A program made the translations under genes and the position numbers. Below the pieces are notes generated by a model. The model was not told the origin of the DNA and ran no database searches. It saw nothing but the letters and a program-made list of their open reading frames with translations. From positions 6,902,450 through 6,966,449 of the forward strand of contig OZ024740.1 of NCBI GenBank assembly GCA_964016885.1: a stretch of DNA of 64,000 bases. The letters run 5' to 3'. This document shows positions 57,095-64,000 of this stretch, one piece after another. The stretch comes from Eledone cirrhosa. Its lineage: Eukaryota; Mollusca; Cephalopoda; Octopoda; Eledonidae. Position 1 is the first letter of the stretch. Every line of letters begins with the position of its first letter.

Positions 57095-57095
57095 A
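56897..57095 (+). mobile_element. Short (TA)n-tailed element, copy 2, made by segmental duplication
   Basis: The body is the same as in copy 1 with an offset of 1,576 bp; the (TA)n tail is 2 bp longer. Its left edge is joined directly to a 38-bp unit (gtggtgtg then aaatattc), not to the LINE fragment that precedes copy 1. It therefore arrived by duplication of the element together with part of the array and not by a new insertion. Confidence 0.85.
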
Positions 57096-60000
57096 GACAT
57101 GTGGTATGTATGAGAGAAGACTGTGTTGGTATGGACATGTGGTGTGTATGAGAGAAGACTGTGTTGGTATGGACATGTGGTATGCAGGAGAGAAGACTGT
57201 GTTGGTATGGACATGTGGTGTGTATGAGAGAAGACTGTGTTGGTATGGACATGTGGTATGCAGGAGAGAAGACTGTGTTGGTATGGACATGTGGTGTGTA
57301 TGAGAGAAGACTGTGTTGGTATGGACATGTGGTATGCAAGAGAGAAGACTGTGTTGGTATGGACATGTGGTGTGTATGAGAGAAGACTGTGTTGGTATGG
57401 ACATGTGGTATGCAAGAGAGAAGACTGTGTTGGTATGGTCATGTGGTGTGCAGGAGAGAAGACTGTGTTGGTATAGACATGTGGTATGTATGAGAGAAGA
57501 CTGTGTTGGTATGGACATGTGGTGTGCAGGAGAGAAGACTGTGTTGGTATGGACATGTGGTATGCAGGAGAGAAGACTGTGTTGGTATGGACATGTGGTG
57601 TGTATGAGAGAAGACTGTGTTGGTACGGACATGTGGTATGCAGGAGAGAAGACAGTGTTGGTATGGACATGTGGTGTGCAGGAGAGAAGACAGTGTTGGT
57701 ATGGACATGTGGTGTGCAGGAGAGAAGACTGTGTTGGTATGGACATGTGGTGTGTATGAGAGAAGACTGTGTTGGTATGGACATGTGGTATGCAGGAGAG
57801 AAGACTGTGTTGGTATGGACATGTGGTATGCAGGAGAGAAGACTGTGTTGGTATGGACATGTGGTGTGTGTGAGAGAAGACTGTGTTGGTATGGACATGT
57901 GGTGTGCAGGAGAGAAGACTGTGTTGGTATAGACATGTGGTGTGCAGGAGAGAAGACTGTGTTGGTATGGACATGTGGTGTGTATGAGAGAAGACTGTGT
58001 TGGTATGGACATATGGTGTGCAGGAGGGAAGACAGTGTTGGTATGGACATGTGGTATGCAGGAGCGAAGACTGTGTTGGTATGGACATGTGGTATGCAGG
58101 AGAGAAGACAGTGTTGGTATGGTCATGTGGTTTGCAGGAGAGAAGACTGCGTTGGTATGGACATGTGGTGTGTATGAGAGAAGACTGTGTTGGTATGGAC
58201 ATGTGGTATGCAGGAGAGAAGACTGTGTTGGTATGGACATGTGGTATGCAGGAGAGAAGACTGTGTTGGTATGGACATGTGGTGTGTATGAGAGAAGACT
58301 GTGTTGGTATGGACATGTGGTATGCAGGAGAGAAGACTGTGTTGGTATGGTCATGTGGTATGCAGGAGAGAAGACTGTGTTGGTATGGACATGTGGTGTG
58401 TGTGAGAGAAGACTGTGTTGGTATGGACATGTGGTGTGCAGGAGAGAAGACTGTGTTGGTATAGACATGTGGTGTGCAGGAGAGAAGACTGTTTTGGTAT
58501 GGACATGTGGTGTGCAGGAGAGAAGACTGTGTTGGTATGGACATGTGGTGTGCAGGAGAGAAGACTGTGTTGGTATGGACATGTGGTGTGCAGGAGAGAA
58601 GACTGTGTTGGTATGGACATGTGGTGTGCAGGAGAGAAGACAGTGTTGGTATGGTCATGTGGTGTGCAGGAGAGAAGACTGTGTTGGTATGGACATGTGG
58701 TGTGTATGAGAGAAGACTGTGTTGGTATGGACATGTGGTATGCAGGAGAGAAGACTGTGTTGGTATGGACATGTGGTATGCAGGAGAGAAGACTGTGTTG
58801 GTATGGACATGTGGTGTGTGTGAGAGAAGACTGTGTTGGTATGGACATGTGGTGTGCAGGAGAGAAGACTGTGTTGGTATAGACATGTGGTGTGCAGGAG
58901 AGTAGACTGTGTTGGTATGGACATGTGGTGTGCAGGAGAGAAGACTGTGTTGGTATGGACATGTGGTGTGCAGGAGAGAAGACTGTGTTGGTATGGACAT
59001 GTGGTGTGCAGGAGAGAAGACTGTGTTGGTATGGACATGTGGTGTGCAGGAGAGAAGACTGTGTTGGTATAGACATGTGGTGTGCAGGAGAGTAGACTGT
59101 GTTGGTATTGACATGTGGTGTGCAGGAGAGAAGACTGTGTTGGTATGGACATGTGGTGTGCAGGAGAGAAGACTGTGTTGGTATGGACATGTGGTGTGCA
59201 GGAGAGAAGACTGTGTTGGTATGGACATGTGGTGTGCAGGAGAGAAGACAGTGTTGGTATGGTCATGTGGTGTGCAGGAGAGAAGACTGTGTTGGTATGG
59301 ACATGTGGTGTGTATGAGAGAAGACTATGTTGGTATGGACATGTGGTATGCAGGAGAGAAGACTGTGTTGGTATGGACATGTGGTATGCAGGAGAGAAGA
59401 CTGTGTTGGTATGGACATGTGGTGTGTGTGAGAGAAGACTGTGTTGGTATGGACATGTGGTGTGCAGGAGAGAAGACTGTGTTGGTATAGACATGTGGTG
59501 TGCAGGAGAGTAGACTGTGTTGGTATGGACATGTGGTGTGCAGGAGAGAAGACTGTGTTGGTATGGACATGTGGTGTGCAGGAGAGAAGACTGTGTTGGT
59601 ATGGACATGTGGTGTGCAGGAGAGAAGACTGTGTTGGTATGGACATGTGGTGTGCAGGAGAGAAGACTGTGTTGGTATAGACATGTGGTGTGCAAGAGAG
59701 TAGACTGTGTTGGTATGGACATGTGGTGTGCAGGAGAGAAGACTGTGTTGGTATGGACATGTGGTGTGCAGGAGAGAAGACTGTGTTGGTATGGACATGT
59801 GGTGTGCAGGAGAGAAGACTGTGTTGGTATGGACCTGTGGTGTGCAGGAGAGAAGACAGTGTTGGTATGGTCATGTGGTGTGCAGGAGAGAAGACTGTGT
59901 TGGTATGGACATGTGGTGTGTATGAGAGAAGACTGTGTTGGTATGGACATGTGGTGTGCAGGAGAGAAGACTGTGTTGGTATAGACATGTGGTGTGTATG

Positions 60001-60297
60001 AGAGAAGACTGTGTTGGTATGGACATGTGGTGTGCAGGAGAGAAGACTGTGTTGGTATGGACATGTGGTGTGTATGAGAGAAGACTGTGTTGGTATAGAC
60101 ATGTGGTGTGCAGGAGAGAAAACAGTGTTGGTATGGACATATGGTGTGCAGGAGAGAAGACTGTGTTGGTATGGACATGTGGTGTGTATGAGAGAAGACT
60201 GTTTTGGTATGGACATGTGGTGTGCAGGAGAGAAGACTGTGTTGGTATGGACATGTGGTGTGTATGAGAGAAGACTGTGTTGGCATGCACATGTGGT
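57096..60297 (+). repeat. 38-bp minisatellite, second block (about 84 copies)
   Basis: Same unit as the first block. Its first 1.1 kb repeats the variant order of the first block but lacks eight units (304 bp): the offset falls from 1,578 bp at the start to 1,274 bp by 57,435. After about 58,100 it continues with further units, including internal multi-unit repeats marked by agtagactgtg near 58,900, 59,090, 59,510 and 59,698. The final unit (ggcatgcacatgtggtgtgc) runs straight into LINE sequence. Confidence 0.93.
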
Positions 60298-60516
60298 GTG
60301 CATGGACAATGACCAATAGGAGAAGAAATGCCAGGAAATCTCAGTGGAAGGAAGCCACAATAGAGGAACACTAAGAAAGTGCTGGGCAGAGATGTGAGAG
60401 CTGACTTCGAATCACTAAGACTGGAAGAGGAAATGACGAAGGAATGTGACAAGTGGAGAGATGCTGTGCTGAGAAGGACCTCTCCAACCCATGCAAGAAT
60501 GGAAAAGCAGATGTAA
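60298..60516 (+). pseudogene. LINE 3' end: rest of the ORF and 3' terminus
   Basis: The ORF continues from the last 38-bp unit as HVVCMDNDQ, matching the usual order in which GHVxRM is followed by DND. It is then interrupted by stops and a frame change. From 60,379 to 60,516 a clean frame reads VLGRDVRADFESLRLEEEM, then CDKWRDAVLRRTSPTHARM, and ends at a TAA. This resembles the usual C-terminal tail of these LINE ORFs (an R-x-DL-x-SL-x-L-EE stretch and a D-K-W-R segment). The 3' end ccaacccatgcaagaatgga is one I remember as typical of octopus LINE and SINE ends. Confidence 0.8.
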
Positions 60517-60555
60517 AAAACTATGATCATGATGATGATGATGATGATGATGAAA
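60517..60555 (+). repeat. (GAT)n tail of the LINE
   Basis: A short non-coding stretch and about nine gat triplets follow the LINE stop codon directly. A GAT-type tail is consistent with the 3' end of a retroposed element of this class. The other cephalopod-type element at 62.85 kb carries the same kind of tail. Confidence 0.85.
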
Positions 60556-60575
60556 TATAAAAGAACTAGAATAAG

Positions 60576-60587
60576 TAGCTAATAGTA
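60576..60587. other. Left copy of a 12-bp target-site duplication
   Basis: The bases tagctaatagta recur perfectly at 61,926-61,937. The two copies enclose the 26-bp array plus the reversed SINE, as expected for a single retroposition event that duplicated its target. Confidence 0.7.
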
Positions 60588-60593
60588 GGAAGG

Positions 60594-61680
60594 AAGCAAG
60601 GCACTCCATTGGTTGAAGAAAGCAAGGCACTCCGTCGGTTGAAGGAAGGAAGGCACTCCATTGGTTGACGGAAGCAAGGGACTCCATTGGTTGAAGGAAG
60701 CAAGGCACTCCATTGGTTGAAGGAAGCAAGGCACTCCATTGGTTGAAGGAAGCAAGGCACTCCATTGGTTGAAGGAAGCAAGGCACTCCATTGGTTAAAG
60801 GAAGCAAGACACTCGGTCGGTTGAAGGAAGCAAGGCACTCCATTGGTTGAAAGAAGCAAGGCACTCCATTGGTTGAAGGAAGCAAGGCACTCCGTCGGTT
60901 GAAGGAAGCAAGGCACTCCGTCGGTTGAAGAAAGGAAGGCACTCCATTGGTTGTAGGAAGCAAGGCACTCCATTGGTTGAAGGAAGCAGGGCACTCCATT
61001 GTTTGAAGGAAGCAAAGCACTCCATTGGTTGAAGGAAGCAAGGCACTCCATTGGTTGAAGGAAGCAAGGCACTCCGTCGGTTGAAGGAAGCAAGGCACTC
61101 AATTGGTTGAAGGAAGCAAGGCACTCCGTCGGTTGAAGAAAGGAAGGCACTCCATTGGTTGTAGGAAGCAAGGCACTCCATTGGTTGAAGGAAGCAAGGC
61201 ACTCCATTGGTTGAAGGAAGCAAGGCACTCCATTGGTTGAAGGAAGCAAGGCACTCCATCGGTTGAAGGAAGCAAGGCACTCCATTGGTTGCAGGAAGCA
61301 AGGCACTCCATTGGTTGAAGGAAGGAAGGCACTCCATTGGTTGAAGGAAGCAAGGCACCCCATCGGTTGAAGATAGGAAAGCACTCCATTGGTTGAAGGA
61401 AGCAAGGCACTCCATTGGTTGAAGGAAGCAAGGCACTCCATTGGTTGAAGGAAGCAAGGCAATCCGTCGGCTGAAGGAAGCAAGGCACTCCATTGGTTGA
61501 AGGAAGCAAGGCACTCCATTGGTTGAAGGAAGCAAGGCACTCCGTCGGTTGAAGGAAGCAAGGCACTCCGTCGGTTGAAGGAAGCAAGGCACTCCATTGG
61601 TTGAAGGAAGCAAGGCACTCCATTGGTTGAAGGAAGCAAGGCACTCTATTGGTTGAAGGAAGGAAGGCACTCCATTGGTT
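60594..61680 (-). repeat. 26-bp minisatellite, about 42 copies, grown from a SINE 3' end
   Basis: The unit includes caaggcactccattggttg and aaggaag. About 30 of 42 units have ccattgg, about eight have ccgtcgg, and a few have other forms. The last unit (cactccattggttacaatg) continues without a break into the reversed SINE body. From memory, the SINE family's own end in this orientation reads cactccgtcggtt, so the array is an amplified 3' terminus. Because 26 is not divisible by 3, one 78-bp cycle gives a 26-residue pseudo-protein repeat on the minus strand. That frame is not a gene. Confidence 0.93.
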
Positions 61681-61925
61681 ACAATGAGTGTTCCAGTTGA
61701 TCCGATCAACGGAACAGCCTGCTCATGAAATTAACATGAAAGTGGCTGAGCATTCGACAGACACACGTACAACAGGTACAACTCATTTTTGCCAGCTGAG
61801 CGGACTGGAGCAACATGAAATAAAGTGTCTTCTTCAAGGACACAATGCTCTGCTGCTGGTAATCAAACTCACAACCTTACGATTGTAAGCTAAACACCCT
61901 AACCACAACGCCACATGCCTTCACA
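61681..61925 (-). mobile_element. Reversed tRNA-derived SINE, cephalopod type
   Basis: On the minus strand it starts tgtgaaggcatgtggcgttg with an A-box-like tggcgttgtggttagg (61,899-61,914). A B-box-like gttgtgagtttgattacc follows at 61,858-61,876. It continues through a body containing gctccagtccgctcagc and ends ttgatcggatcaactggaac before joining the 26-bp array. The order of pol III boxes, body and 3' end fits a full-length SINE. I recall nearly the same words from an abundant octopus repeat. The B box has drifted from the consensus, so transcription is unlikely. Confidence 0.8.
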
Positions 61926-61937
61926 TAGCTAATAGTA
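61926..61937. other. Right copy of a 12-bp target-site duplication
   Basis: This copy of tagctaatagta directly follows the SINE head (tgtgaag on the minus strand). It is identical to 60,576-60,587. The head side of the SINE lies against the duplication with no extra bases, as expected for a full-length insertion. Confidence 0.7.
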
Positions 61938-62263
61938 TAGAACTACTATTGGCTGTTGTGATACTACAACAAACCATTTGATCTTCTAGCTGTGTTTACC
62001 CACTTTTAACCATTTTGTCTTCTCACTGTATTCACCCACTTTTAATAGGAGTGTAATGATAGTCTAAAATAAGCAGAAACAAAAGAAAAAAACACTGAAA
62101 TTGTAAAGAAACTGATTTAATGTTGGATTAAATGTCTTCATTTCAAAGATTTCCAAAATCAAAGAATTATTTAAGAATGAAATGTCAGCAGTTTAGTAGG
62201 AATATATTTAAGCTTTGAATTTGTGGTCTTCTAATTATATGTTTTCTAATTATAATGAGCTAA
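61938..62263. other. AT-rich flank with a 36-bp tandem duplication
   Basis: No gene is visible. Bases 61,972-62,007 and 62,008-62,043 are two imperfect copies of a 36-bp unit (aaccatttgatcttctagc against aaccattttgtcttctcac, both ending in cccactttta). The rest is AT-rich and shows nothing that I recognise. Confidence 0.65.
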
Positions 62264-62517
62264 TCAAACACACAACAACAACAACTACTACTACTACTAC
62301 TACTACCCCCACCACCACTACTATTACTACTACCACCACTACCACAACTATTACTACTACCTCCACCACCACTACTACTACTACCTACCACCACCACTAC
62401 TACTACTACCTACCACCACCACCACTACTACTATCACCACCACAACCACCACCAAGAACACCACCACCACTACCTCCACTACCACTACCACTATCACCAC
62501 CACCTCCACCACATTCT
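62264..62517. repeat. (ACT)n / (ACC)n trinucleotide-rich tract
   Basis: About 250 bp of act, acc and cca triplets with changes of phase. Threonine- or proline-rich frames on plus and glycine-rich frames on minus are artefacts of composition. Confidence 0.95.
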
Positions 62518-62849
62518 AGATACCCCATCCCATATTTTTTAACTCTTTTCATACCAAACTGACTGAAACTGTCTCTGGAATAATACAAAACTATATATTT
62601 TAAAGTGTTTATATTTATCTCAAAAGTTTCCATCATAATTTTATGTAAAAACCTTTGTTAAGAAACATTCCACACCTCAGCTGATTAGTGAGAGAGATTA
62701 CCAAAAGTGAGAGTTGTATTACCAAAACCCACCAAATTCTTGAACATTTTCCATATGATTGGAAAACCGTTGGCAGATACTTTCATTGGAAATATGGCAA
62801 TGGAAGGGCTAACTGACACAATTTATATAACATCTAATGATCCATTGGC
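62518..62849. other. Stretch without recognisable features
   Basis: AT-rich sequence with no open frame, splice pattern or repeat family that I can support. The only mark is gtgagagagattacc at 62,688-62,702, which resembles one part of the satellite unit over 15 bases and is probably chance. Confidence 0.5.
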
Positions 62850-63213
62850 TTCTTCTTTGTTTATCCAGTAGAGTGTGATTTGCACCCAATACACTCTGTA
62901 AAGGGGTTGGTAATGGGAAAGGCATCCTGCCATAGAAGGCTTCCCAAAGACATGACGGCCGCTCTAGTGTTGGTGAGCTACATGATAAAAGCCTCCAGTC
63001 ATAGAAACCTTGCCAAACAAATGCTTGGGAGAACCCTTCAGTTGCAACAAAGACATGAAAACCTCCCTTGTGCACTTGGTAGAACGTGAAACCATATGTA
63101 AGTGAGATGCAGATTCCTGGCCTTTCTGGGAGGTCAGTAGCTTCACTTCAGTACTGACTTGGGCTATGTAGACCTGTCCAACCCTTACTAGCAGAGAAAG
63201 CAGATATTAAAAC
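62850..63213 (+). mobile_element. (GAT)n-tailed cephalopod-type repeat element
   Basis: It contains cacccaatacactctgtaaa, ggttggtaatgggaaaggca and tcctgccatagaag, then a second related block (cctccagtcatagaaacc, ttgccaaac), then acctgtccaacccttactag and the end agcagatattaaaacaatg. These match the order of words I remember from a very common octopus element that ends in (GATGAT)n. The two cc-catagaa blocks near 62,928 and 62,995 look like a partial internal duplication. No intact ORF is present. Strand follows from the tail at the right. Confidence 0.7.
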
Positions 63214-63214
63214 A

Positions 63215-63245
<31 letters not shown>

Positions 63246-63305
63246 GTATGATGGTGGTGGTGATGATGATAATACTGTTGCTGAGGATAATGATGATGAT
63301 AATGA
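63214..63305 (+). repeat. (GAT)n tail
   Basis: About eleven gat triplets, then a decayed mix of gat, ggt and aat triplets. It follows the preceding element directly and forms its tail. Poly-Met frames here are artefacts. Confidence 0.9.
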
Positions 63306-63342
63306 ATATGCATTATGAGAGATATTTGGCTGCTATTTCTAG

Positions 63343-63418
63343 CAGACTGGACAGTTGTTTAGAGGCAGCTTCAATAAGGAGTGCACAACATTTGATTGAA
63401 GTGGTAAACCAGTGCAAG
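63343..63418 (+). CDS. Candidate internal exon of an unknown gene (25 codons)
   Basis: The segment is preceded by a moderately pyrimidine-rich tract ending in tttctag and followed by a consensus donor (aag then gtgaga). It is 76 nt long: one base completes a split codon, then 25 codons read RLDSCLEAAS, then SAQHLIEVVNQCK, with the last codon ending exactly at the donor. The peptide has ordinary composition and looks like an amphipathic helix, unlike every other frame in the window. The upstream intron would be phase 2 and the downstream one phase 0. The frame also runs on past the donor to a TAA at 63,472, so a terminal exon is possible. I do not recognise the protein, and chance is a real alternative. 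Confidence 0.25.
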
Positions 63419-63472
63419 GTGAGACCTCTTCACATAGCAATGACTGTGGCAGATATTTTCACAAAAATATTA

Positions 63473-63676
63473 TAAAATGCATTTACAATTAATTAGTAAT
63501 TAATAGCCATTAATCAATGATTTCTTTAATTAGAGAAGAATGAAAAGAGAAGAAAATATATAAAACCATCCTGAAAAAGAAATTCTCAAAAGCTATTAAT
63601 AATTCCATATTTTATATTAGAGAAGATAGAAATATACTCTGGAAATACATCTCTACTTTAATGTTTCTGGTATTTT
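63473..63676. other. AT-rich DNA without recognisable features
   Basis: No coding frame, repeat or element that I can name. Base composition matches the other spacer DNA in this part of the window. Confidence 0.5.
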
Positions 63677-63768
63677 GTTTATATACACACATATTTATAT
63701 ATTATATACATATATAAATATATATATACATATATTATATATATATATGTATGTGTGTGTATACATAT

Positions 63769-63821
<53 letters not shown>

Positions 63822-63823
63822 TT
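63677..63823. repeat. (AT)n, (GT)n and (GA)n microsatellite cluster
   Basis: Mixed AT and AC/GT runs ending in an AT run and about seven GA dinucleotides. It lies against the same end of the inverted dispersed element as the AT run at 55,068 does in the other copy. Confidence 0.93.
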
Positions 63824-64000
63824 AATAAAAACAATGAATAAAAACAAAGAAACAGTTCCTTATATTAAAAAATTCATAATTTTACGATTGTTTTTAGGAT
63901 ATATATGTGTGTGTTGGTATGTATATCATATAGATGTATGTAAAAAAATGTTTACAAACTATCAGAGGGAATATACATACCTACACATATATATGCTGTC
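63824..64000. mobile_element. Unidentified dispersed element, inverted copy 2, cut by the window edge
   Basis: The reverse complement of this stretch aligns in order with 54,870-55,065: position 64,000 corresponds to 54,870 and about 63,824 to about 55,065. Shared words include tttaatataaggaactgttt, cattttt, acatatatatccta, tgatagtttgta and tggtatgtatat or its close variants. The copies differ by many substitutions and small gaps. The outer part of the element, which in copy 1 holds the satellite-like word, would lie beyond the window. Confidence 0.7.

Noticed and set aside
55345..60316. Long frames on plus (CWYGHVVCRRED type) and minus (HTNTVFSPAHHMS type) as proteins
   Set aside because: They are three-frame readings of the 38-bp minisatellite. 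Only the WYGHVV segment has a real ancestry, in the LINE ORF.
60566..61709. Minus-strand frames of the MECLASFNQWSALLPS type as a protein gene
   Set aside because: They are readings of the 26-bp minisatellite, repeating every 78 bp with no unique sequence.
61688..61888. Open frame of 66 codons on plus (MFQLIRSTEQPAHEI...)
   Set aside because: It lies entirely within the reversed SINE body and has no protein features.
61858..61914. A functional tRNA gene on the minus strand
   Set aside because: A- and B-box-like sequences are present, but they are drifted, no cloverleaf can be supported, and the long non-tRNA body identifies it as a SINE.
62215..62562. Threonine- or proline-rich and glycine-rich proteins
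   Set aside because: They come from the (ACT)n/(ACC)n tract and have no support outside the triplet repeats.
62688..62702. A second satellite-like word (gtgagagagattacc)
   Set aside because: Only 15 bases plus a short A run match, the change to gaga is rare in the array, and the flanks do not match. Chance is a sufficient explanation.
62809..63146. Short frames on both strands around 62.8-63.1 kb
   Set aside because: They fall inside the GAT-tailed element, whose family is non-coding as far as I know, and they show no recognisable motif.

Overview
The window is animal nuclear DNA, almost certainly from a cephalopod and most likely an octopus. It holds no complete gene. The organism call rests on repeat families recognised from memory: a tRNA-derived SINE at about 54.2 kb, a reversed SINE body at 61.7-61.9 kb and a (GAT)n-tailed element at 62.85-63.2 kb all read like families that are very common in octopus and squid genomes. 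There are no bacterial operons, ribosome binding sites or phage genes.

Layout. Bases 1 to about 54,030 are one uninterrupted satellite array of a 45-bp unit, roughly 1,200 copies, running off the left edge. It is organised into overlapping higher-order blocks of about 1.1 to 4.4 kb that were copied tandemly, some almost without change. Because 45 is divisible by 3 and the unit lacks stops in one frame on each strand, the array produces long repetitive open frames on both strands (15-residue repeats RDITPKYSDPKAVFV on plus and MSLTNTALGSEYFGV on minus). I read these as by-products, not genes. The array stops sharply in its most homogeneous section.

From 54.03 to 64 kb lies a patchwork of mobile-element pieces and simple repeats: a SINE, (ATC)n and (AT)n tracts, an unidentified dispersed element whose second copy lies inverted at the right edge of the window, the 3' coding part of a LINE swollen by about 120 copies of a 38-bp minisatellite, a 26-bp minisatellite (about 42 copies) joined to a reversed SINE, an (ACT)n tract, a (GAT)n-tailed element, one candidate small exon and AT-rich DNA.

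The main result is a common theme: each of the three tandem arrays can be tied to a mobile element lying beside it. The 38-bp unit encodes the RRLxWYGHVV segment of the LINE reverse-transcriptase ORF, and the ORF resumes at the 3' edge of the array. The 26-bp unit is the 3' end of the reversed SINE, and array plus SINE together are bracketed by a perfect 12-bp direct repeat. The 45-bp satellite shares a perfect 22-bp word with the dispersed element just outside the array. The locus looks like a place where fragments of mobile elements are turned into tandem repeats. All family names are from memory and unaligned, and a 54-kb array of this kind needs long-read support before its copy number and block order are trusted.
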